Below are positions 25,184-33,111 of a stretch of 64,000 nucleotides of DNA, piece by piece. Where the stretch lies: contig NZ_AP023360.1 in assembly GCF_018326265.1 (NCBI RefSeq), positions 6,445,001-6,509,000 of the forward strand. The letters are read 5' to 3'. Every line of letters begins with the position of its first letter. Positions within the stretch are counted from its first letter, which is position 1. Both the position numbers and the translations under genes were made by a program. This stretch comes from Catellatospora sp. IY07-71. GTDB taxonomy: Bacteria; Actinomycetota; Actinomycetes; Mycobacteriales; Micromonosporaceae. Under the pieces are notes generated by a model. It saw only the letters and a program-made list of their open reading frames with translations. It had not been told where the DNA came from and did no database searches.

Positions 25184-26646
25184 GCGTCACCTCCGGTGCC
25201 GGCGGGGAACAGCGCCACCAGCTGTCGTTTTAGGACCTTGCCCGCGTCGTTGCGCGGGAGTTCGTCGAGTACCAGCAGATCGCCGGGCAGCTGGTGGTCG
25301 GCGAGCCGCGCGGCGAGGAAGGCCCGGACTGCGGGCAGGTCGAGCCGGGCCGCGTCCGGCCGGGGCACGACCGCGGCGGCGAGCCGGGTGCCGAGCACCG
25401 GATGCGGCACGCCGAGCACGGCCGCGGCGGCGACGCCCGGGTGCTCGTGCAGCGCGTTCTCGACCTCCAGCGTGGAGATCTTGTAGGCGCCGGATTTGAC
25501 CACGTCGCCGTCCCGGTCGGACAGGTAGAGGAAGCCCTCGTGCAGGCGGCCCAGGTCGCCCATGCGCACCCAGCCGTCCTGGAAGGTGTCCCGGGTGGCG
25601 CGCTCGTCGCCGAGGTAGCGGCGGGCGAACGGCGAGCGCAGCCATACGTGGCCGGTCTCGCCGTCGGGCAGGGGGCTGCCGTCGGCGTCGGTGATGCGTA
25701 CCGCGCCACCGGTGACGCGGCCGACGGCGTCCGGACGCCGGGGGTCGAAGATCGTGGTGGTGTGCGCGGGCGCGGCCTCGGTGGACGTGTAGTGGTTGAC
25801 GATCGCGGCGTTGGGGAAGGCGCGGGCCAGCCGCAGCGCGACGGCGGGCGGCAGCGGCGCGGCGGTCGAGCCGACCAGGTGTACGCCGCCCAGGTCGACG
25901 CCGTCCAGCGCGCCGGAGTCGAGCAGCTCGATCGCCGTCGCGGGGACCAGGAACACGGTGCCCGCCTCGGGCAGGCGCGCGGCGAAGCGGCGCGGAGTGA
26001 AGCGGGGCAGGGTCAGCGCCGCGGGCCGGGCGGTGAGCGCGTTGACGAGCATCGTCTGCGCGGCGTTCGTGCCGATCGGAAAGGCGTGCAGGAACCGCCG
26101 GGAGTGGGCCAGCGGCATCCGGTTCGGGTGAGCGGGCGCGCCCGAGGTGAGGTTGGCGTGGGTGGCGGCGACCGCCTTGGGCAGGCCGGACGTGCCGGAG
26201 GTGAACAGGATCTGGGCGACGTCGGCCGGGCGGGACAGGTCCACGTCGTCGGGCGTCCCGGCCGCGACCAGCGCGTCGACGTCGTCCCGGCCGTTGATGA
26301 CCAGCTGCGCGCCGCACGCGGCCAGCAGCTGCGCCAGCCGCGCCGGGGGCAGCTGGTCGGGCAGCGGCACGGCGATCCCGCCGGCCAGCTGCACGCCGCA
26401 GTAGGCGACGGCGAAGGCGGTCCAGTCGCGGCCCGCGAAGGCCAGCCCGACGGCGGTGCCCGGCGTGACGCCCCGGTCGCGCAGCGCCCCGGCGAGGGCG
26501 GCGGACCCGTCGGCCCACTGCGCGAAGGTGAGCGTGTCGACGCCCGCGACCTCGATGGCGATCTGGTCCGGGTGCCGGGCACGCCGTGCGGCCAGCAAGC
26601 CGGGCACGGTGCACGGTCGCGGGGGGTGCTCGCCGATCCCGGGCAT
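25180..26646 (-). CDS. Acyl-AMP ligase (class I adenylate-forming)
   Basis: This 488-residue AMP-binding enzyme has ATP-loop LFTSGTSGLPKAV (near 145), the A5-like HYTSTEA, the hinge and C-domain KSGAYKISTLEVENALHEHPG, and the catalytic lysine in NDAGKVLKRQL at the end. The motifs fit acyl-CoA or acyl-ACP ligases better than amino-acid A domains. ATG 26646 has AGGAGA upstream; the frame is open for 24 more codons but lacks a ribosome site. It is the first gene of the NRPS operon, so it probably activates the fatty or aryl acid starter and loads the small ACP. Confidence 0.88.
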   Translation of the reverse strand: MPGIGEHPPRPCTVPGLLAARRARHPDQIAIEVAGVDTLTFAQWADGSAALAGALRDRGVTPGTAVGLAFAGRDWTAFAVAYCGVQLAGGIAVPLPDQLPPARLAQLLAACGAQLVINGRDDVDALVAAGTPDDVDLSRPADVAQILFTSGTSGLPKAVAATHANLTSGAPAHPNRMPLAHSRRFLHAFPIGTNAAQTMLVNALTARPAALTLPRFTPRRFAARLPEAGTVFLVPATAIELLDSGALDGVDLGGVHLVGSTAAPLPPAVALRLARAFPNAAIVNHYTSTEAAPAHTTTIFDPRRPDAVGRVTGGAVRITDADGSPLPDGETGHVWLRSPFARRYLGDERATRDTFQDGWVRMGDLGRLHEGFLYLSDRDGDVVKSGAYKISTLEVENALHEHPGVAAAAVLGVPHPVLGTRLAAAVVPRPDAARLDLPAVRAFLAARLADHQLPGDLLVLDELPRNDAGKVLKRQLVALFPAGTGGDA

Positions 26647-26752
26647 GGGAGAACGTCTCCTAACACGACGGAGAAGCGGGGATCGGCATCTCGCCCGCAC
26701 ATCGACACGAGTCTGCATCGGGAGCCGCCGGACGGGGCATCGTCCGAACGGA

Positions 26753-26785
26753 GGAAAGCGCTTTCCGTCACGCGCAGCCTACGCT
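26753..26785. promoter_or_regulatory. Divergent NRPS promoter: GGAAAGCGCTTTCC operator
   Basis: GGAAAGCGCTTTCC (26753-26766) is a perfect 14-bp palindrome between the divergent acyl-AMP ligase and condensation-like genes. TACGCT (26780-26785) is a -10 hexamer six bases before ATG 26792, the spacing of leaderless actinobacterial promoters, placing the operator over the -35 region of the rightward promoter. The same operator type occurs at 11591 and 14924. Confidence 0.75.
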
Positions 26786-26791
26786 GTCGTG

Positions 26792-28234
26792 ATGTCCATC
26801 CACGGTCATCACATCGATGCCGCGCCCGGCGGCTTCGTCCAGCGGTGGCGGGCGACGCAGGTGAGCGCCCCGTTCGCCGGGCCGCCAGACCCCGGCGCCC
26901 CGCTCACCTGGGGCCAGCGCGCACTGTGGATCGCCATCCGCCGGCACGGCGCCGCGCAGGCCATGTTCAGCCTGCGCCGGGTCGTCGCCGCACCCCGCCG
27001 CACCCCGCTCGGCGTACCCGCGGCGCTGCGCGCGGTCGGCGCCCTCGTCGCCCGGCACGGGTCGCTGCGCACCCGCGTCCGCGCGGTGGACGGCGAGCTG
27101 CGCCAGGTCGTCGCCGCGCAGGGCGAGCACCCGGTGCTGGTCGTGCCGATCGGCGACGCCACCGCCGACGACGGCGCGGCGCTCGCCCAGCAGCTCGCCG
27201 CCGACCTCGCCGCGACCCCGTTCGACCACGCCGAGGAGTGGCCCCAGCGTTTCGCGCTGCTGGTCACGGGCGAGCGCGTGTGCCAGGTCGTCGTCGTGCT
27301 GAGCCACACCACCGTCGACTTCCGCGCCGCCGAGCTGGTGCTGCGCGACCTGCGCCTGCTGCTGGTACGCGGCAGCGTGCCCGCCCCCGCCCCGCCCCAG
27401 TCGGCCGACATCGCCCGCCTCGAACAGAGCGAGCGGCACCGGCGGCGCTGCGAGCGCGCCGTACGCCACTGGATCGACAGCACGCGGCGGCTGCCCGCCG
27501 AGACGCTGCCGGCCGTCGGACCCGCCCTGGTCCCCCGCTTCCGCCGGTGCGTGCTCACCTCACGAGCGGCCGGCCCGGCGGCCCGCGTCATCGCCCGTCG
27601 CGCGCAGGTGTCCAGCTCGACCGTGCTGCTCGCGGCCGTCGCCGGGGTGATCACCGCCTGGTCGGGCGAGCCGGTCTGCGGGGTGTACACGATGGTCAAC
27701 AACAGGTCGGCCGACGACTACCGCGAGGCGATCGCGAAGCTCAACCAGCTCGGCCTGCTGGTGATCGACCTGGGCGACCGGCCGTCGTTCACCGCGGCGC
27801 TGCCCCGGGTGTGGCACGCCGCCGTCGAGGCGTACCGGCACGCGTACTACGACCCGGCGGAGATGGCGCGGGCGCACGAGGCCGCCGGGCTGCCCTACGC
27901 CACCGGCGTCAACCGGCACTGCTACTTCAACGACATCCGGCTCGCGCCCGAGTCCGAGACCGCCGGCGACACCGCCGACACCATGGACCTGCGTCGTGCC
28001 ATGGCGGACACGGTCTTCGCGCCGGCCGAGGAGCTGGACACCTTCACCTGGCTGATGCGGGTCGAGGTGATCGACGCGCCGGGCGCGATCGGGCTGGCCG
28101 TCACCGGGGACACCGCCCACCTGCCCCCGCCCGTGGCCGAGCGGTTCCTGCGCGACCTGGAACGGCTGCTGGTCGACGCGGCCCTCGGCGACCTGCCGTG
28201 GCCCTGGACCGCACCGGCGGACGCCGTCGGCTGA
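26792..28234 (+). CDS. Condensation-like acyltransferase with altered motif
   Basis: This 480-residue protein has the chloramphenicol-acetyltransferase-like fold signs of condensation domains: an N-terminal substrate-entry segment PLTWGQRALWIAIRR and the active-site equivalent SHTTVDF (near 170) in place of HHxxxDG. The catalytic second His and the Asp remain; the first His is Ser and the Gly is Phe. There is no carrier or A domain attached. Its promoter is shared with the NRPS operon, so it may acylate or esterify the product, or transfer a second acyl chain as PapA/WES-type enzymes do. Function is not established. Confidence 0.75.
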   Translation: MSIHGHHIDAAPGGFVQRWRATQVSAPFAGPPDPGAPLTWGQRALWIAIRRHGAAQAMFSLRRVVAAPRRTPLGVPAALRAVGALVARHGSLRTRVRAVDGELRQVVAAQGEHPVLVVPIGDATADDGAALAQQLAADLAATPFDHAEEWPQRFALLVTGERVCQVVVVLSHTTVDFRAAELVLRDLRLLLVRGSVPAPAPPQSADIARLEQSERHRRRCERAVRHWIDSTRRLPAETLPAVGPALVPRFRRCVLTSRAAGPAARVIARRAQVSSSTVLLAAVAGVITAWSGEPVCGVYTMVNNRSADDYREAIAKLNQLGLLVIDLGDRPSFTAALPRVWHAAVEAYRHAYYDPAEMARAHEAAGLPYATGVNRHCYFNDIRLAPESETAGDTADTMDLRRAMADTVFAPAEELDTFTWLMRVEVIDAPGAIGLAVTGDTAHLPPPVAERFLRDLERLLVDAALGDLPWPWTAPADAVG

Positions 28235-28355
28235 CCGCCACCACCGAATCCCCGGCCCGGCTCGTACTACCTGACGGGTTCACCGGAAGGGGCAGCCACG
28301 GCAGACGCTTCTCTCTATTGTGGACCGTCGTATTCGAGACCACACGGGAGGACCT

Positions 28356-29084
28356 GTGAGCGGAGTAGGATCGGGCTCGGCGAGCCCGGGTGCCAAGAGC
28401 GCCAATGGGGGCGGCTGCCTGTCCGGCGTCCCGTTGCTGCTCTGCATCGGCGGAGCGGTCTTCGGTGTGCTGATGATCCTGTGCACGGGCGGCAAGCTGG
28501 CCGCCGACCAGTCGGGGCCCGGGGTGTGGGTGATCATCGTGAGCATCAGCCTCGGCACCCTGATCGTCGGCTGGGTGATGCGCGGCAGCCAGGCCGCCGG
28601 GAAGACCGGCGCCGGGGTGGCGGCGCTGCTGCTGCTCGCCCTTTCGGTCGGGGTGACGCTGGCGGCGGTCACCGGCCTGCTGGTGCGCTGGCAGGCTCCC
28701 GCCTCGTACCACGCCCGGGTCGGCACGCTGGTGACCGCGCAGCTGCCCAACGGCTGCGCGGCGGACGTGCCGGCGAAGATCAGGCGCGGCACCCGGATCG
28801 ACATCGAGTGCGAGGGCGCCCGCTGGCAGGACGCCGGGCAGGACCGGACCGGCACGATCGTGATCGCGAGCGCGGACATGGGCAGCGGCTACCAGGCGCC
28901 CGCGCAGATCGACGCCTATGTGATCGACGACAAGGGCTTCAGCGTCGCGGAGGCGGGCCGCCAGCCCAGCATCGGCGGCTGGGGCGCGATGCCGCTGTGG
29001 CCGCTGCTGCCCGCGCTGCTCGTGGGCGCCGGGGCCGGATACCTGCTGCGCCGCCTCCGGTGGAGCGCCGACACACCGGCCTGA
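28356..29084 (+). CDS. Membrane protein of unknown function
   Basis: This 242-residue protein is not recognised. It has a Gly/Ser-rich N-terminus, three hydrophobic segments near 20-40, 58-78 and 88-112, a roughly 90-residue soluble region with two Cys (LPNGCAAD, IDIECEG), and a last membrane helix (PLWPLLPALLVGAGAGYLL) before a basic end. GTG 28356 is chosen because GGGAGGACCT lies directly upstream. The 120 bases between it and the previous gene show no other feature. Confidence 0.7.
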   Translation: MSGVGSGSASPGAKSANGGGCLSGVPLLLCIGGAVFGVLMILCTGGKLAADQSGPGVWVIIVSISLGTLIVGWVMRGSQAAGKTGAGVAALLLLALSVGVTLAAVTGLLVRWQAPASYHARVGTLVTAQLPNGCAADVPAKIRRGTRIDIECEGARWQDAGQDRTGTIVIASADMGSGYQAPAQIDAYVIDDKGFSVAEAGRQPSIGGWGAMPLWPLLPALLVGAGAGYLLRRLRWSADTPA

Positions 29085-29269
29085 CCGGGCGTCCCTGCCC
29101 GCTTCGTGACGTCTGCCGTCGCGGAGCGGGCAGGTCCTGCGGGTGAGCACGGTCGTCCCCCAGGACGACAGCCGCCTCCGCCCCGAGACCGACGATGGTG
29201 TCCGTCGCCGGGCTGACGGCAGGAACCAGCGGCTGGGGCAGCATTGCAGGTGTCCAAAGGGGAGGATCG

Positions 29270-30448
29270 ATGTCCAGAAGAACCGTCCATGCCGCCTTCG
29301 GCGCGGCTGTCGCCCTCGTCCTGCTGGCCGGGGCCGTGCCCGCCCAGGCCGCCACCGGCACACTGCGCCCGCAGCTGGAGGCGATCACCGCCGCCGGTAT
29401 GCCGGGCGTGTTCGCCCAGGCCGCCGACGGCCGCCGCCGCGAGTCGGCCGCCGCCGGGGTCGCCGACGTCACCACCGGCGCGCCCACCACGCCGGGTATG
29501 CGCCACCGCGTCGGCAGCATCACCAAGACCTTCACCGCGACCGTGCTGCTTCAGCTCGTCGGCGAGGGCCGGCTGCGGCTGGACGCGCCGATCGGCCGCT
29601 ACCTGCCCGATCATGCCGCGGCCGGGGTCACCGTGCGGATGCTGCTCAACCACACCAGCGGCATCGCCGACTACGACCACGTCATCTTCGCCACCGACAC
29701 GTCGCTGGAGGAGAACCGCCACCGCACCTTCACCCCGGCCGAGCTGGCCGCGATCGGGCTGGAGCAGCCCCGCACCGGCGAGCCGGGCGCGGCCTGGTCC
29801 TACTCGAACACCAACTACATCCTGGCCGGGATGATCCTGGAGCGGATCACCGGGCGGACCGTGGCGCACGAGATCGACAAGCGGATCATCCGCCCGCTGG
29901 GCCTGCGCCACACCTATCTGCCCGGCACGGGCACCCGCATCCACGGCCCGCACGCCGCCGCCTACATCCCGTGGTACGAGGGCGTCCTGGCCGACTTCGC
30001 CGAGTACAACATGTCCTGGGCGTGGGCCGCCGGGGAGCTGGTGTCCACCACCGGCGATCTCAACACGTTCTACCGCGCGCTGCTGACCGGCCGGCTGCTG
30101 CGGCCCGCGCTGCTGGCCCAGATGCAGACCACCGTGCCGTGGGTGCCGGACGCGCCGGAGTACGGCGGCTACGGCCTCGGGCTGTACTCGAACGCGCTCT
30201 CCTGCGGGCTGGTGTGGGGACACGACGGGCTCGTGCTGGGCCACAGCACGATCTCCTGGCACACCCCCGACGGCCGCCGCCAGGTCACCGTCGCGCAGAA
30301 CATGACCCACTACGTCGCGCCCGGGCAGCCCGACCCGATCACCGACGCCACGATCGAGATGATGAACGCGCAGCTGTGCGGCGAGCAGCCGGCCACCGCA
30401 CGGACGGCGGTCCGCCCGCACCTGGCCGACCAGGCCGTACGCCGCTGA
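29270..30448 (+). CDS. Secreted beta-lactamase-fold serine hydrolase
   Basis: This 392-residue exported protein of the serine beta-lactamase/class C/D-Ala-D-Ala carboxypeptidase family (PF00144) has a signal peptide ending AQA near residue 26, then SITK (SxxK, near 82), YSNTNY (YxN, near 180) and the KTG-equivalent WGHDG (HxG, near 315). It may be a DD-peptidase or esterase acting on cell-wall peptides; a true beta-lactamase is less likely. ATG 29270 has GGGGAGG upstream. It stands between unrelated genes and has no obvious partner. Confidence 0.88.
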   Translation: MSRRTVHAAFGAAVALVLLAGAVPAQAATGTLRPQLEAITAAGMPGVFAQAADGRRRESAAAGVADVTTGAPTTPGMRHRVGSITKTFTATVLLQLVGEGRLRLDAPIGRYLPDHAAAGVTVRMLLNHTSGIADYDHVIFATDTSLEENRHRTFTPAELAAIGLEQPRTGEPGAAWSYSNTNYILAGMILERITGRTVAHEIDKRIIRPLGLRHTYLPGTGTRIHGPHAAAYIPWYEGVLADFAEYNMSWAWAAGELVSTTGDLNTFYRALLTGRLLRPALLAQMQTTVPWVPDAPEYGGYGLGLYSNALSCGLVWGHDGLVLGHSTISWHTPDGRRQVTVAQNMTHYVAPGQPDPITDATIEMMNAQLCGEQPATARTAVRPHLADQAVRR

Positions 30449-30530
30449 ATCCCGGGGTCCGGGCGGCCGCGCCGGCCGCCCGGACAACTGTCTGTGTGAT
30501 CAGGCGCAGGGAGCCGGGTATGGGAGCGCC

Positions 30531-31688
30531 ATGACTTCCACCCTCGTTCCTGCCGACGTGCCCGCTCCCGGGCTGCCCGGCACCCCGCATGACCCGTCCG
30601 GAGACGACGCCACCCGGCTGCGCATCGCCATGGTGGCGCCGCCGTATTTCGACATCCCACCGGCGGGATACGGCGGCATCGAGGCGGTCCTGGCCGACCT
30701 GAGCAACGCGCTGGTCGCCGCGGGCCACCGGGTCACCCTGGTCGCCGCGGGCCGCGACGGCACCCGAGCCGACTTCCGCCCGGTGCTGCCCGCCGCCGTC
30801 CCGGAGCGGCTCGGCGAGCCCGGCCCGGAGATCATCTACGCGGCGCAGGCGCGGCGCGTGGTCGAGCAGCTGGCCGCCGAGGACGCGATCGACCTGGTAC
30901 ACGACCACACGTTCGCCGGTCCGCTCAACGCCCCGGCGTACGCGAACCTCGGCCTGCCCACCGTGGCCACCGTGCACGGGCCGGTGAACTCCGAGCTGCG
31001 CGACTACTACCGGGCCCTGGGCGCGGACCTGCCGCTCATCGCGATCAGCAACCGGCAGCGGGCGCTGGCCCCGGAGCTGCACTGGATCGACACGGTGCAC
31101 AACGGCCTCGACCCGGCCGACTGGCCGTTCCAGCTGATCAAGGGCGACTACGCGCTGTTCCTGGGCAGGTTCAGCCCGGACAAGGGCGCGCACACCGCGG
31201 TCACCGCCGCGCACGAGGCGGGGCTGCCGATCATCCTGGCCGGCAAGTGCAACGAGCCGCCCGAGCGCCGCTACTTCACCGAGCAGGTCGAGCCGCTGCT
31301 CGGCCCCCGGGACCGCATGTTCGGCCCCGCCGACGCGAAGGCCAAGCGCGAGCTGCTCGCCAATGCCCGCTGCCTGCTGTTCCCGGTGCAGTGGGAGGAG
31401 CCGTTCGGCATGGTGATGATCGAGTCGATGGTGTGCGGCACGCCGGTGGTGGCGCTGCGCGCCGGTGCGGTGCCGGAGGTGCTGGACGACCGGGTCACGG
31501 GTCTCATCTGCGACGACCCGGGTGAGCTGCCGCAGGCACTGGCCGACGTCAGGGAGCTCGACCCCGCCGACTGCCGCGCCCACGTGGTGCGCAACTTCAG
31601 CGCCAAGCACATGGCGCTGGGGTACGCGCGGGCGTACCGCCGTGCGCTCACCTCGTTCGAGACGCCGCTCTACATCACCACGCCCTGA
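30531..31688 (+). CDS. GT4 family glycosyltransferase
   Basis: This 385-residue retaining GT-B glycosyltransferase has a Gly-rich N-terminal acceptor loop PPAGYGGIEAVLADL (near 43-57), Arg/Lys donor contact in LFLGRFSPDKGAH, and the E-x7-E motif EEPFGMVMIESMVCGTPVVA near 285. It is a cytoplasmic enzyme transferring a hexose; acceptor unknown. ATG 30531 has GGGAG upstream. It is preceded by an 82-base gap and followed by a strong hairpin, so it is probably monocistronic. Confidence 0.88.
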   Translation: MTSTLVPADVPAPGLPGTPHDPSGDDATRLRIAMVAPPYFDIPPAGYGGIEAVLADLSNALVAAGHRVTLVAAGRDGTRADFRPVLPAAVPERLGEPGPEIIYAAQARRVVEQLAAEDAIDLVHDHTFAGPLNAPAYANLGLPTVATVHGPVNSELRDYYRALGADLPLIAISNRQRALAPELHWIDTVHNGLDPADWPFQLIKGDYALFLGRFSPDKGAHTAVTAAHEAGLPIILAGKCNEPPERRYFTEQVEPLLGPRDRMFGPADAKAKRELLANARCLLFPVQWEEPFGMVMIESMVCGTPVVALRAGAVPEVLDDRVTGLICDDPGELPQALADVRELDPADCRAHVVRNFSAKHMALGYARAYRRALTSFETPLYITTP

Positions 31689-31736
31689 TCAAAGCTCCCA
31701 CCATGCTCTGCTGCCGGCATGGTGGGAGCTTGATCA
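31686..31736. terminator. Strong terminator hairpin
   Basis: TGATCAAAGCTCCCACCATG at the left pairs with CATGGTGGGAGCTTGATCA at the right with one bulged A, around an 11- to 12-base loop. It begins in the GT4 stop codon and lies just before the convergent DUF5997 stop, so it may serve both genes. The AGCTCCCACCA core is shared with the hairpin at 52165. Confidence 0.8.
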
Positions 31737-31749
31737 TGGAAGCAGCCGG

Positions 31750-32232
31750 TCAGCGGCCGGAGCGGCCGCGGTTGAAGCTGAGCCTGGAGCTGAGTTTGGC
31801 GCCGAGCTTGGGCTTGATCTTGGTCTTGGGCTTGGGGCTCGGTTTGGGGCTCGGCTCGGGTGCGTCGCGGCGGCCTTCGAGGCGGCGCTGCTCGCGCTGG
31901 GCCTCGGCGTAGGTCTCGCGCTCGCGGGTCAGCCACTCCGGCGGGTCGGCGGCCAGCGCGGCGATCTCCTCGCTGGTGAGCGCCTCGGTGATGCCCGCAC
32001 GGGCCAGGCCGCTGTTGGACACGCGCAGCCGCGCGGCCACCACGGAACGCGGGTGCGGGCCGTTGCGGCGCAGGTCGGTGAGCCACTGGGGCGGGTTCTG
32101 CTGGAGCTCGTCGAACTCCTCGCGGGACACCATGCCCTCCTGGAACTCCCGAGGCGTGGCCGGCAGGTACACGTCCAGCTTCTGCGCCGCCGTGGCGGGC
32201 TTCATCACCTGGGGCTTCTTAGGCTTGCTCAC
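31750..32232 (-). CDS. DUF5997 family protein
   Basis: This 160-residue actinobacterial protein is of unknown function. The conserved core runs from KPATAAQKLDVYLPATPREF through NPPQWLTDLRRNGPHPRSVV to LTSEEIAALAADPPEWLTRER and could form small helical nucleic-acid-binding domains. The C-terminus is a charged coil and then a basic Pro/Lys tail (SPKPSPKPKTKIKPK). GTG 32232 has no ribosome site, but TATCCT lies exactly six bases upstream, so the mRNA is probably leaderless. It is divergent from the LysR-effector-like gene, a pairing seen in other actinomycetes. Confidence 0.8.
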   Translation of the reverse strand: MSKPKKPQVMKPATAAQKLDVYLPATPREFQEGMVSREEFDELQQNPPQWLTDLRRNGPHPRSVVAARLRVSNSGLARAGITEALTSEEIAALAADPPEWLTRERETYAEAQREQRRLEGRRDAPEPSPKPSPKPKTKIKPKLGAKLSSRLSFNRGRSGR

Positions 32233-32238
32233 CGCGTC

Positions 32239-32327
32239 AGGATAGCGGCCGCCCGATGGGTGGGACCTTTCACCCGGGCCGCAGGGTGCCTACGGTCACG
32301 TGCCCCGAGATCGGCGGCCGGTACGCT
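32239..32327. promoter_or_regulatory. Divergent pair of leaderless promoters
   Basis: TATCCT (minus, 32244-32239) ends six bases before GTG 32232, and TACGCT (plus, 32322-32327) ends six bases before GTG 32334. Both genes therefore probably start transcription at or beside their start codons. The space between also contains CGGTCACGTGCCCCG, with a CACGTG palindrome (32298-32303). Confidence 0.65.
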
Positions 32328-32333
32328 GGGGCC

Positions 32334-33104
32334 GTGCCCGCCGAGAATGACCTGCCCAACGTGTTCCGTCTGGTGGTCGTGCCCGGCGTCACCCCCGACA
32401 AGTGGGCCCGCGTCTGGTCGGAGCGGCTGCCGGACGTCTCGCTGGAGCTGGTGCCCGCCACCGCCGCCGACGCCGCCGCGCTGCTGCGCGAGCAGGCCGA
32501 CGCCGGGCTGCTCCGGCTGCCGGTCGACCCGGACGCCTGCCACGCCATCCCGCTCTACACCGAGACCACCGTCGTCGTGGTGCACCGTGAGCACCTGCTC
32601 GCCGCCGCGGACGAGGTCACCGTCGCCGAGCTGGCCGACGAGACCGTGCTGTGGCCGCTGGACGACGTGCTCGGCTGGCCCGGCACCCCGGCGGCGCCCG
32701 CTCCCGTGGCCGACTACCGCCCCGAGACCACGGCCGAGGCCGTCGAGCTGGTCGCGGCGAGCGTCGGCGTGCTGCTCGTGCCGCAGTCCCTGGCCCGGGC
32801 CCACCACCGCCGCGACCTCACCTACCGCGTGGTCACCGACGCCCCCACCGCCTCGATCGGGCTGGCGTGGGACCGCGACCGGCACACCGACCTGGTCGAG
32901 GAGATGATCGGCATCGTCCGCGGCCGGACCGCGAACAGCACCCGGGGCCGCGGCCCCGCCCCGGCCGACAAACCGGCGCCCGGCAAGCCACCGGCCGCGA
33001 AGGCACCGGTCAAGGCCGCCGGCCGCGCCACACCAGGCCGGGATGGCGGACGCCGCGGAGCCGCCGCCCCGCGCACCCCGGCGAAGAAGCGGCGGGGCCG
33101 CTGA
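32334..33104 (+). CDS. LysR effector-domain-like protein without HTH
   Basis: This 256-residue protein resembles the substrate-binding half of LysR regulators (FRLVVVPGVTPDKWARVW, later LVAASVGVLLVPQSLARAHH) but lacks the N-terminal winged helix. The last ~60 residues are a basic Ala/Pro/Lys/Arg tail, which may contact nucleic acid instead. GTG 32334 fits the leaderless -10 TACGCT. The pairing with DUF5997 suggests a joint role, unknown at present. Confidence 0.8.
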   Translation: MPAENDLPNVFRLVVVPGVTPDKWARVWSERLPDVSLELVPATAADAAALLREQADAGLLRLPVDPDACHAIPLYTETTVVVVHREHLLAAADEVTVAELADETVLWPLDDVLGWPGTPAAPAPVADYRPETTAEAVELVAASVGVLLVPQSLARAHHRRDLTYRVVTDAPTASIGLAWDRDRHTDLVEEMIGIVRGRTANSTRGRGPAPADKPAPGKPPAAKAPVKAAGRATPGRDGGRRGAAAPRTPAKKRRGR

Positions 33105-33111
33105 GCGCGGC

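Noticed and set aside
19584-26646. A hidden thioesterase or MbtH-like gene in the NRPS operon
   Set aside because: The five genes overlap or abut with no room for another, and none has a GxSxG thioesterase motif or the MbtH Trp pattern.
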